From Oscillospiraceae bacterium (GTDB lineage Bacteria > Bacillota_A > Clostridia > Oscillospirales > Oscillospiraceae), in assembly GCA_017411905.1 (NCBI GenBank), contig JAFQPB010000001.1, positions 1 to 9,442 on the forward strand: a DNA stretch of 9,442 nt, given 5' to 3'. The number at the start of each line of letters is the position of its first letter. Position 1 is the stretch's first letter. The notes under the pieces were generated by a model. The model had not been told where the DNA came from. It did not search any database and saw nothing but the letters and a program-made list of their open reading frames with translations. The position numbers and the translations under genes are program-made. Positions 1-6,571 of the stretch are shown one piece after another.

Positions 1-45
1 GAGCCGGAACCCACCGATCCGGAACCCACCGAGCCGGAACCCACC
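1..45 (+). repeat. 15-bp tandem repeat encoding Glu-Pro-Glu-Pro-Thr units (linker before SH3b domain 1)
   Basis: Three consecutive 15-base units of the type GAGCCGGAACCCACC are visible. The middle unit starts GAT, which changes Glu to Asp. The array runs off the left edge, so its full copy number is unknown. The units are nearly identical at the DNA level, which suggests recent expansion or slippage. Confidence 0.85.
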
Positions 46-747
46 GAACCGCCTGTGACCCAGTGGAACGGTAAGGTTACTGCAAGTACCCTGAATATCC
101 GTGCAGAAGCGGGCACAAATGGCCGCTGGCTTGGTTATTATGTCCGCAATACCAAGGTGGTCATTTTGGAGCGAAAGACCGTAGATGGTATGGAGTGGGG
201 CAAAACGGACAAGGGCTGGATCAGTCTTTCCTATGTGGACATCGAAGAGCTGGTCACACCGCCCGAACCCACAGAACCTGAGCCTACCGAACCTGAGCCT
301 ACCGAACCCGAGCCTACTGAGCCCGAACCCACCGAGCCCGAACCCACCGACCCGCCTGCGGCTCAACAGACTGGCACTGTCACAGCAAGCAAGCTGAACA
401 TCCGTGCAGAAGCAGGAACAGACGGTCGTTATTTGGGCTACTATGTCCGTGGCACCAAGGTCACCGTTTTGGAAACAAAAATGATTGGTGCGGTCAAATG
501 GGGAAGAACCGATAAAGGCTGGATCAGTCTCCAATATGTAAAGATAGACGAGCCTGCGCCGGAGGCGGTTATCAAGACGGTAACAGCCGATGTGCTGCGT
601 GTCCGCAGCGGCCCGGGAACAAGCTACGATGTAGCAGCCCGCCTGCATAAAGGCACGAAAGTGACCATTTTGGAAACCAAGACTGTAAACGGTGTCCTTT
701 GGGGTCGAATCTCTCAAGGCTGGATATCTATGGACTATGTAAAATAA
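1..747 (+). CDS. SH3b-repeat protein with Pro/Glu/Thr-rich linkers, C-terminal part (5' end outside the window)
   Basis: The frame is open from base 1 to a TAA at 745-747, giving 248 visible residues. It runs in from the left edge, so the GTG at 55 is not a credible start. The visible order is a Glu-Pro-Glu-Pro-Thr linker, SH3b domain 1 (about residues 21-82), a second such linker (about 87-118), SH3b domain 2 (about 122-182) and SH3b domain 3 (about 190-248), ending at the stop. Each domain shows the bacterial SH3 pattern: LNIRAEAGT in domains 1 and 2 and LRVRSGPGT in domain 3, then a TKV-x-(I/V)LE strand and a GWIS-x-x-YV end. Domains of this family usually bind cell-wall peptides or tether secreted enzymes to the wall. 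Export and wall location are inferred, because the N-terminus is not visible. No LPXTG sorting signal or C-terminal membrane segment follows. The catalytic part, if there is one, lies upstream and cannot be named. A terminator 126 bases after the stop separates this gene from smc. Confidence 0.85.
   Translation, partial: EPEPTDPEPTEPEPTEPPVTQWNGKVTASTLNIRAEAGTNGRWLGYYVRNTKVVILERKTVDGMEWGKTDKGWISLSYVDIEELVTPPEPTEPEPTEPEPTEPEPTEPEPTEPEPTDPPAAQQTGTVTASKLNIRAEAGTDGRYLGYYVRGTKVTVLETKMIGAVKWGRTDKGWISLQYVKIDEPAPEAVIKTVTADVLRVRSGPGTSYDVAARLHKGTKVTILETKTVNGVLWGRISQGWISMDYVK
265..348 (+). repeat. 15-bp tandem repeat encoding Glu-Pro-Glu-Pro-Thr units (linker between SH3b domains 1 and 2)
   Basis: A partial unit (265-273) is followed by five full 15-base units (274-348), all in frame and each coding Glu-Pro-Glu-Pro-Thr. 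Codons alternate between CCT, CCC, GAA and GAG from unit to unit, so this array is older or more diverged than the one at the left edge. It forms a rigid, acidic, proline-rich spacer like those in secreted Gram-positive surface proteins. Confidence 0.85.
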
Positions 748-760
748 CCGAAAGGGGAGG

Positions 761-872
761 GAACGTGCAACGTTCTTATTGGAGAAATTGAAGCTCCTTC
801 TGCTTTGGTTCAGCACCGCATTTGTGTGTGTAAATGCAGTTGAGCAGTAACCCAAACCCACAGTGGCAGGAA
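761..872 (+). other. Fold-rich intergenic stretch, possible structured 3' UTR or small RNA
   Basis: There is no coding signal here. Two foldable parts are visible. The first is a 6-bp hairpin with GAACGT at 761-766, loop GCA, and ACGTTC at 770-775. The second is a long imperfect stem: TTCTGC (798-803) against GCAGGAA (866-872, one bulged base), TTTGGTT (804-810) against AACCCAAA (849-856, one bulge), CAGC (811-814) against GTTG (839-842, one G-U pair), and GCATTT (818-823) against AAATGC (832-837) around a GTGTGTGT loop. The stretch leads directly into the terminator at 873-916. It could be the tail of the SH3b transcript or a separate small RNA. I do not recognise an RNA family, and no convincing promoter is visible just upstream. 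Confidence 0.3.
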
Positions 873-916
873 AAAGAGAAGATTCGTTTGGACAACGGGT
901 CTTCTCTTTCTTTTTT
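873..916 (+). terminator. Rho-independent terminator after the SH3b gene
   Basis: AAAGAGAAGA (873-882) pairs perfectly with TCTTCTCTTT (900-909). The stem continues inward through two G-U pairs (883-884 with 898-899) and CGTT (885-888) against AACG (894-897), closing on a five-base loop. This gives about 16 pairs, followed by C and six T residues (911-916). It ends transcription from the left and isolates the smc promoter from read-through. Confidence 0.85.
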
Positions 917-919
917 CTT

Positions 920-951
920 CCAAAAAACTGCAAGAAATCCTTGCTTTTTGG
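920..951 (+). repeat. Inverted repeat overlapping the smc -35 region (candidate operator)
   Basis: The left arm is CCAAAAA (920-926) plus GCAAG (930-934), separated by a three-base ACT. The right arm is CTTGC (940-944) plus TTTTTGG (945-951). The spacer is AAATC. This makes 12 complementary positions with one three-base bulge. The right arm covers the -35 hexamer at 941-946, so a protein bound here would compete with RNA polymerase. Read on the minus strand, it looks like a weak terminator (five-pair stem then TTTTTT), but no minus-strand gene leads into it. Confidence 0.5.
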
Positions 952-969
952 GTACTTTATAGGTATAAT
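941..969 (+). promoter_or_regulatory. Sigma-A type promoter for smc and the downstream operon
   Basis: The -35 box is TTGCTT at 941-946 and the -10 box is a perfect TATAAT at 964-969, with a 17-base spacer. Transcription would begin near 976, leaving a leader of about 30 bases before the smc start. The region after the -10 box is AT-rich. It is the only strong promoter I found, and the packed gene junctions suggest that it serves all seven genes to its right. Confidence 0.85.
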
Positions 970-995
970 AAATTAGTTAAAATATAGATTATAGT

Positions 996-1000
996 AGAGG
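996..1000 (+). promoter_or_regulatory. Ribosome binding site that sets the GTG start of smc
   Basis: AGAGG lies seven bases before the GTG at 1008. It supports GTG as the start codon. The protein then begins in the usual SMC way, with a Tyr-Leu-Lys strand leading to GFKSF. Confidence 0.7.
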
Positions 1001-1007
1001 TTTTACT

Positions 1008-4000
1008 GTGTACTTAAAATCTTTGGAAGTGCAGGGCTTTAAGTCCTTCCCGGATAAGACGTTAATTCGCTTTGGAGATGATATTACTGCCATCGTCGGT
1101 CCTAACGGCTCCGGTAAATCAAATATTTCCGATGCCATTTTGTGGGTTATGGGCGAGCAGAGCACCAAGACCCTCCGGGGCGCAAAAATGGAGGATATCA
1201 TCTTTGGCGGTACAGCAAAGCGGGCAGCCGTAGGCTTTGCGGAAGCAACCCTGCTTTTAGACAATTCAGACCGGGCGCTTAGCTACGACAGCGACGAGGT
1301 GATGGTCACCCGCCGTTACTACCGCTCCGGTGACAGTGAGTTTTATATCAACAAGCAGTCTGCCCGGTTAAAGGACATTCATGAGCTGTTTATGGACACC
1401 GGTCTTGGCCGGGAGGGCTACTCCAATATCGGTCAGGGCAGAATTGACGAAATTCTGTCTCTCAAGAGCGCAGACCGCCGTGAGATCTTCGAGGAAGCTG
1501 CCGGTATCTCCAAGTACCGTCACCGCAAGGAAGAAACTGAGCGGAAATTGGCAGCCACCGAAGACAATCTCCTTCGTATCGGCGATAAGGTCTCCGAGCT
1601 GGAGCTGCAGTTGGAGCCTCTGCGTGTGCAGGCAGAAAAGGCAAAGAAATACTTGGAGCTGAAGGATCAGCTTATGGGTGTGGAGGTTGCCGTTTGGCTT
1701 GATCGGCTGGAAAAGCTCTCTGCCGATGCGAAAAAGGCAGAGGAGGATTATGCATCTGCCAACTTTGTGCTCCAGCAGGCCCATGAGGATTTGGACAGGC
1801 TTTATGCAAGATCTGCCCAATTTACGGAAGAGCTGCGCGCCCATAACGAGAGTATGGAAGACCACCGGGTAAAGCTGAGTATGCTGGAGGGCATCCGCCA
1901 GCAAATTGAGGGACAGATCGCGGTTTTCCGCAGTAACGTAGAAAATAATGAAGCCAACATCCGCCGCAGTCAGGAAGATCTGCAAGGGCAGGAACAGCGC
2001 AGCAGCGGCATCTCTGCGCAGATGGCGCAGACCGATGAACGTATTGCGGAGATTGAAAAAATGCTCTCCCAAAAGCGGGAGGAATTGGAGAATCTGCAGC
2101 ACCGGCTGACGGAAATGACCGCAGCCGCCCAAGGCCTTACCCATCAGTATATGGCTCTGCGGGAAAAAGAAGCAAGACTTGCAACCGACATTGCTGCCAA
2201 GGAAGCAGACCTCCGCGGCCTTGAGAATATCCTTGGGGAAAACGGCGGCCGCGCCCAGCAGCTTCGTGATGACCTGCAAAGTGGCACAGAGCGGGAGACC
2301 GCAGCGGAAGGGGAGCTTGCTGCCTGCCGCAAGACCTTATCTTCTGCCCGTGAGCAGGTAACAACGGTAAACAATACCATTGCCGGCTATACCCTCCGGC
2401 AGTCCACTCGGGCAAAGCGGCGGGATGACCTTTCTGAGCAGGTACAAAAGCTCCACAGCACCTTGGAATCTGTGCAGGCTAAGGCGCAGGTGTTCCGGGC
2501 GATGGAGCAGGACTTTGAGGGCTACCAAAAATCCGTCCGTATGGTTATGCAGGAGGCAAAACGGGGTACACTCCGAAATGTACACGGCCCTGTCTCTCAG
2601 CTCATTCGCACCGAAGATGATCTGACGGTTGCCATCGAGATCGCCTTGGCCGGCGGTATGCAGCAGATCGTGGTGGACACGGAGCAGGACGGTAAAAGCT
2701 GTATCTCTTTCCTGAAACGCACCGGTGGCGGCAGAGCGACATTTTTACCGCTGAGCGTTATCCGCGGCAAGACCTTAAGTGAAAACGGCCTCAATAGCTG
2801 CGGCGGCTTTATCGGTGTTGCCTCCGAGCTGGTAACTTTTGAAGAAAAGTACCGAGGCATTATTGAAAACCTACTTGGCAGGATCGTCATTGTCCGGGAT
2901 ATTGATAACGCCATCGCTATGGCGAAAAAGTACGCAAACCGCTTTAAGATCGTCACTTTGGACGGTCAGGTGGTCAATCCCGGCGGTTCTATGACAGGCG
3001 GCTCGGTGAGCCGGGAAGCGGGTATCCTCAGCCGTGCGAACGAGCTGGAAAAGCTGACCCAGCGTGAGAAAAAGCTCAGCGAGGAGCTGACCGTGCTGGA
3101 GGAGCAGTACACCGAAGCTCGCAGGCTGTCTGACGAGGTGGAGTTCCAGCTTGCCGCAGCCAAGGAAGAGCTGATTACCGCAGAAAAGGAAGTTCTCTCC
3201 CAAGAGGGACGGGAAAAGCAGCTTGAAATTTGGCTGCAGGCTATTTCCGATGCCGTGCAGGCAACGCAGCGGGAGCTTGCCGGTCTCAGCGACCGGGAAA
3301 AGGCAGACCGGGAGCAATGCGCTGCCATTCGCGGTGCGTTAACCCAATTGGAGCGTGAGCAGGCAGAGACTGCCAAAATGCGGGAGGTCTTGGAGGGCAA
3401 TCAGCTTGACGCTGAGGCTTCTGCATCCAAGGTTACAGGTGCGATGCAGCAGCTTCGCACCGATATGGCCGCGCTGGATGCAGAGCGGATCACAGCCCAA
3501 AACCACATTGCCGACCTGCGCGCCCTTTATATGGCGGCAGAGGGTGACCGGTCAAGAAAGCTGCGGGATATTGACCTTATTATGGAAGACTCCCGCCGTC
3601 AGGAAGCTCTGATCGCCGAGCAGGAAGAAAAACGCCTGCAAAACGAGAAGGAGCTAACTGTTGCAAATGAAGAAATGGCCGCCGCCCGGAAGCGGTATGC
3701 AGATATGGAAGCCAGCCGCGCCAAGTGCGACACCGACATTGCGGAGCTGAACAAATCCATTGTCAATATGGAAAAGGCCTGTGTCCATTTGGCATCCAAA
3801 AAGGAAAAGGCGGACTTTGAAGAAAAGACGATTATTGATAAATTGTGGGACAGCTACGGCCTTACCCCCGGTACTGCAGGGCAGAAAAAGGGCGAGATCG
3901 AATCCGTTACTGCCGGCAACCGGATCATTGCAGAGCTGAAGCGGAAAATTTCCGCCTTGGGCACACCTAACCTCGGTGCTATCGAGGAATATACCCGCAT

Positions 4001-4580
4001 TAACGAGCGTTACACCTACCTTGCCGAGCAGCGGGACGATGTGCTGGAAGCCAAACGGGACTTGGAGAGCATCATCCGGGATATCACCTCGGAAATGACC
4101 ACAATCTTTGTCACCGAGTTTAAGAAGATCGATGAATACTTCGGCAAGACCTTCGAGGAGATGTTCGGTGGCGGTAAGGGTCAGCTTGTATTGGAGGATC
4201 CGGAAAGTCCGCTGACCTGCGGCATCGAAATTCGGGTACAGCCTCCCGGAAAGCAGCTAAAGACCATTACGCTGCTTTCCGGCGGCGAAAAGGCATTTGT
4301 GGCTATCGCGCTGTATTTTGCCATTTTGAAGGTACGTCCAACCCCGTTCTGTATGCTCGATGAGATCGATGCGGCACTGGATGACCGGAACGTAGAGCGG
4401 TTTGCCACTTATCTACGCAATTTGGGCGAAAAGACCCAGTTTATCGTCATTACCCACCGCCGCGGCACGATGGAGGCCTCCGATGTGCTCTACGGTGTGA
4501 CGATGCAGGAGCAGGGGGTCAGTAAGCTGCTGCGGCTTGACCTTAACCAAATGGAGCAACAGCTTGGAATCATTGAATAA
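1008..4580 (+). CDS. smc: Chromosome segregation/condensation ATPase SMC
   Basis: The protein is 1190 residues, the usual bacterial SMC length. SMC dimerises and, with ScpA and ScpB (not in this window), forms the condensin ring that compacts and separates replicated chromosomes on the nucleoid. The N-terminal ATPase half has Walker A GPNGSGKS at residues 31-38, followed by the conserved IGQGRIDEIL and FEEAAGISKYR segments. A Glu/Lys/Gln-rich coiled coil covers about residues 170-500. The hinge (about 505-670) ends in GGSMTGGS at 659-666. The returning coiled coil covers about 675-1010. The C-terminal ATPase half has the signature LLSGGEK (ending at Lys1095), Walker B CMLDEIDAALDD (Asp1118, Glu1119) and an ITHRRGTME switch segment. 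The start is GTG, supported by AGAGG. The gene has its own promoter and precedes ftsY by 11 bases. In many Firmicutes rnc lies just upstream, but here that place holds an SH3b protein and a terminator. All key ATPase motifs are present. Confidence 0.98.
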   Translation: MYLKSLEVQGFKSFPDKTLIRFGDDITAIVGPNGSGKSNISDAILWVMGEQSTKTLRGAKMEDIIFGGTAKRAAVGFAEATLLLDNSDRALSYDSDEVMVTRRYYRSGDSEFYINKQSARLKDIHELFMDTGLGREGYSNIGQGRIDEILSLKSADRREIFEEAAGISKYRHRKEETERKLAATEDNLLRIGDKVSELELQLEPLRVQAEKAKKYLELKDQLMGVEVAVWLDRLEKLSADAKKAEEDYASANFVLQQAHEDLDRLYARSAQFTEELRAHNESMEDHRVKLSMLEGIRQQIEGQIAVFRSNVENNEANIRRSQEDLQGQEQRSSGISAQMAQTDERIAEIEKMLSQKREELENLQHRLTEMTAAAQGLTHQYMALREKEARLATDIAAKEADLRGLENILGENGGRAQQLRDDLQSGTERETAAEGELAACRKTLSSAREQVTTVNNTIAGYTLRQSTRAKRRDDLSEQVQKLHSTLESVQAKAQVFRAMEQDFEGYQKSVRMVMQEAKRGTLRNVHGPVSQLIRTEDDLTVAIEIALAGGMQQIVVDTEQDGKSCISFLKRTGGGRATFLPLSVIRGKTLSENGLNSCGGFIGVASELVTFEEKYRGIIENLLGRIVIVRDIDNAIAMAKKYANRFKIVTLDGQVVNPGGSMTGGSVSREAGILSRANELEKLTQREKKLSEELTVLEEQYTEARRLSDEVEFQLAAAKEELITAEKEVLSQEGREKQLEIWLQAISDAVQATQRELAGLSDREKADREQCAAIRGALTQLEREQAETAKMREVLEGNQLDAEASASKVTGAMQQLRTDMAALDAERITAQNHIADLRALYMAAEGDRSRKLRDIDLIMEDSRRQEALIAEQEEKRLQNEKELTVANEEMAAARKRYADMEASRAKCDTDIAELNKSIVNMEKACVHLASKKEKADFEEKTIIDKLWDSYGLTPGTAGQKKGEIESVTAGNRIIAELKRKISALGTPNLGAIEEYTRINERYTYLAEQRDDVLEAKRDLESIIRDITSEMTTIFVTEFKKIDEYFGKTFEEMFGGGKGQLVLEDPESPLTCGIEIRVQPPGKQLKTITLLSGGEKAFVAIALYFAILKVRPTPFCMLDEIDAALDDRNVERFATYLRNLGEKTQFIVITHRRGTMEASDVLYGVTMQEQGVSKLLRLDLNQMEQQLGIIE

Positions 4581-4591
4581 AGGAGCAAGTA

Positions 4592-5497
4592 ATGAGCTTT
4601 TTTGATAAAATTAAGGCAGGCCTTTCCAAGACGAGAGATGCCCTGTCAAATACCATCGGAAATGTGTTTTCCGGCTTTAGTGAGATCGATGACGATTTTT
4701 ACGATGAGCTGGAGGAAAGCCTGATCCTTGCAGATTTGGGCGTGGACACTACCGTAAAGGCCATCGACCGCCTTCGCAAGGCCGTGCGCGAGCAGAAGCT
4801 GAAAACCACCGAGGAAGCCCGTACGGCCCTGAAAAACATTCTTGCAGAAATGCTGCAGGTAGGGGATACAGCACTCAAATTAGATACGAATCCCTCGGTT
4901 ATCTTGGTTATCGGTGTCAATGGCGTGGGTAAGACTACCACCATCGGTAAGATCGCCGCGCAGCTTACAAAGCAGGGGAAGCAGGTGCTGCTTGTGGCGG
5001 GTGATACCTTCCGTGCTGCCGCCGCAGACCAGCTTGAAATTTGGGCTGGCCGCGCGGATGCTGCCATTGTCCGGCAAAATGAGGGCGCAGACCCGGCTTC
5101 CGTTGTCTTTGACGGCATTCGCTCTGCCAAGGCTAAGGGTAGTGATGTAATCATCATTGACACCGCCGGAAGACTGCACAATAAGACAAACCTGATGAAC
5201 GAGTTGGGTAAGATCAGCCGCATCGTGGAGCGGGAGCTGCCGGAAGCCTCCCGTGAGGTACTGCTGGTACTGGACGGCACTACCGGACAGAACGGTCTCA
5301 TTCAGGCCAAGGAATTTAAGAACATCGCCGGCGTTACCGCTGTTGCGCTGACCAAGCTGGACGGCACCGCCAAGGGCGGTATTGTGATCGCGGTTGCGGA
5401 TACTCTCCAAATTCCGGTGAAGTTCATTGGCGTGGGCGAGCAGGTGGATGACCTTGTACCCTTTGATGCGCAGGCATTTGTGGAGGCATTGATCTAA
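4592..5497 (+). CDS. ftsY: Signal recognition particle receptor FtsY
   Basis: FtsY is the SRP-family GTPase that docks Ffh-nascent chain complexes at the membrane, so that membrane and secreted proteins reach the Sec translocon. The product is 301 residues. It has the NG core with only a short N-terminal stretch and lacks the long acidic A domain of E. coli, as is common in Gram-positive bacteria. The helical N domain covers about residues 1-90. The GTPase motifs are GVNGVGKTT (G1, from residue 108), DTFRAA (138-143), DTAGR (190-194), TKLDG (254-258) and the closing GVGEQVDDLVPFD segment that is diagnostic of FtsY. AGGAG at 4581-4585 lies six bases before the ATG. The smc-ftsY order is conserved in Firmicutes, and the gene is presumably co-transcribed with smc. 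Its TAA shares one base with the ATG of rdgB. I see nothing abnormal in it. Confidence 0.97.
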   Translation: MSFFDKIKAGLSKTRDALSNTIGNVFSGFSEIDDDFYDELEESLILADLGVDTTVKAIDRLRKAVREQKLKTTEEARTALKNILAEMLQVGDTALKLDTNPSVILVIGVNGVGKTTTIGKIAAQLTKQGKQVLLVAGDTFRAAAADQLEIWAGRADAAIVRQNEGADPASVVFDGIRSAKAKGSDVIIIDTAGRLHNKTNLMNELGKISRIVERELPEASREVLLVLDGTTGQNGLIQAKEFKNIAGVTAVALTKLDGTAKGGIVIAVADTLQIPVKFIGVGEQVDDLVPFDAQAFVEALI

Positions 5498-6102
5498 TGA
5501 AGGTCGTACTGGCAAGTAAAAACAGACATAAGCTGAAAGAAATCAGCCAAATTACGGAAAAATTCGGTATGGAGCTGGTACTCCAAAGCGAGCTCGGGGT
5601 AGACATCGATGTGGAGGAAACCGGCACTACCTTTGAGGAAAACTCCCTTTTGAAGGCAGAAGCGGTGATGAAAGCCACGGGTCTTCCGGCATTGGCAGAT
5701 GACTCCGGCATTGCCGTAGATGCCCTGGATGGGAAGCCGGGGATATATTCTGCCCGGTACGGTTTTGATGAAAGCTTAGATGATTGGGGAAGACTTTTGC
5801 TGCTGCTCAAAAATACGGAGCACGTGCCCGACGGTCAGCGGCAGGCAAAATTCGTCTGTGTCATTTCCTTCGTGACCCCCGATGGGCAGGTCATTCAGGC
5901 ACGGGGTGAGATCCACGGAGAACTGACCCGGGAGCCGAGGGGAGAGGGTGGCTTCGGCTACGATCCCATTTTCTACTATCCCCCTTTGGGAAAGACGACG
6001 GCAGAGCTTCCTGCCGAGGAAAAGAACGCCGTTTCCCACCGTGGAAATGCGCTGAAAGTTTTTTATGAAAAGTTAAAGGAGGCAGGCTATGCTGACGAGT
6101 AA
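5497..6102 (+). CDS. rdgB: dITP/XTP pyrophosphatase (RdgB/HAM1 family)
   Basis: This enzyme hydrolyses non-canonical purine triphosphates (ITP, dITP, XTP) to the monophosphate and pyrophosphate, so they do not enter DNA or RNA. It acts in the cytoplasm. The 201-residue length is typical. Visible family motifs are the N-terminal ASKNRHKLKE (the S-x-N-x-x-K nucleotide-binding signature), DDSG at 68-71 with the expected catalytic Asp69, ARYG at 86-89, GFGYDP at 152-157 and SHRG at 180-183 for base recognition. The ATG at 5497 overlaps the ftsY TAA by one base, and GGAGG (5482-5486) inside the end of ftsY acts as ribosome binding site, so translational coupling is likely. Its 3' end overlaps the next gene by 14 bases. 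The family assignment is secure. Substrate preference is taken from the family. Confidence 0.96.
   Translation: MKVVLASKNRHKLKEISQITEKFGMELVLQSELGVDIDVEETGTTFEENSLLKAEAVMKATGLPALADDSGIAVDALDGKPGIYSARYGFDESLDDWGRLLLLLKNTEHVPDGQRQAKFVCVISFVTPDGQVIQARGEIHGELTREPRGEGGFGYDPIFYYPPLGKTTAELPAEEKNAVSHRGNALKVFYEKLKEAGYADE
6075..6082 (+). promoter_or_regulatory. Strong Shine-Dalgarno inside rdgB for the YhbY-family gene
   Basis: AAAGGAGG ends six bases before the ATG at 6089. It fixes that start even though this makes the gene overlap the end of rdgB by 14 bases. Confidence 0.8.
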
Positions 6103-6556
6103 AGAGCGAGCCGAGCTGAGAAGTCAGGCAAACACCTTGGACACTACCTTGATGGTGGGTAAGGGCGGTGTGACCGATGCGGTCATCGCAGAAGCAGAAA
6201 ACCAGTTAGAGTCCCGGGAGCTGGTCAAGGGCAAGGTGCTGGAAGGCGCGATGATGACCCCGCGGGAGGTCTGTGACGAGATTTGTGAGGCAACCGGTGC
6301 CGAAGGTGTCGGTGTGATCGGTACAAAGTTTATAATCTACCGCTTTAGTGAAAAAGTGCAGGCACAGCGAAATGAGGTAGGCCGCGCTAAGCGGAAGGCT
6401 ACGCCTGTCGCAAAATCCAATCCCGTCCGTAAGGGCGCGCAAGCCCGCCGGCAGGCGGCGAAAAAGGTGCGCGAGCAGCGCAACGAGTATTTCCGGCAAA
6501 TGGCTATTGATAAGGCCATCGAGCGGGAACGGGAGAAGAAGCTTCAGGAAGACTAA
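6089..6556 (+). CDS. yhbY: YhbY/YqeI-family CRM-domain RNA-binding protein with charged C-terminal extension
   Basis: The first 90 or so residues form a CRM domain: LTSKERAELRSQAN, the RNA-binding loop VGKGG (GKGG at 24-27), an ELVKGKVL strand, and GTKFIIYR at the domain end. CRM proteins such as E. coli YhbY and B. subtilis YqeI associate with pre-50S ribosomal particles and are thought to help large-subunit assembly. The usual stand-alone protein is just under 100 residues, and this one is 155. The extra 60 or so residues are rich in Lys, Arg, Gln and Glu, contain a KSNPVRKGAQARR stretch, end in a predicted charged helix, and resemble ribosomal-protein tails. Their function is unknown. The gene starts inside rdgB, and nadD follows after 15 bases, matching the yqeI-nadD order in Bacillus. 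Family membership is secure, and the ribosome role is inferred from relatives. Confidence 0.92.
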   Translation: MLTSKERAELRSQANTLDTTLMVGKGGVTDAVIAEAENQLESRELVKGKVLEGAMMTPREVCDEICEATGAEGVGVIGTKFIIYRFSEKVQAQRNEVGRAKRKATPVAKSNPVRKGAQARRQAAKKVREQRNEYFRQMAIDKAIEREREKKLQED

Positions 6557-6571
6557 AACGGGAGGCAGCAT

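Noticed and set aside
55..747. GTG at 55 as the start of the SH3b gene
   Set aside because: The same frame is open to base 1 and codes for the same Glu-Pro-Glu-Pro-Thr linker seen later, and no ribosome binding site precedes 55. The gene starts outside the window.
748..1007. A parS site, riboswitch or tRNA before smc
   Set aside because: No parS-like palindrome, tRNA cloverleaf or known riboswitch core could be read here. Only the hairpins, terminator, inverted repeat and promoter are supported.
1368..2279. A 303-codon open frame on the minus strand inside smc
   Set aside because: It lies antisense to the SMC coiled coil, where codon bias often leaves the opposite strand open. Its product shows no recognisable domain, and smc is certain.
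2597..3400. Overlapping minus-strand open frames of about 120-150 codons inside smc
   Set aside because: They are antisense shadows of the hinge and second coiled coil, with low-complexity Ser/Arg/Leu-rich products and no supporting start signals.
4699..5515. Minus-strand open frames of 200 and 211 codons opposite ftsY
   Set aside because: Both lie inside the well-supported ftsY frame and give no recognisable protein. They are mirror effects of GC-rich third positions.
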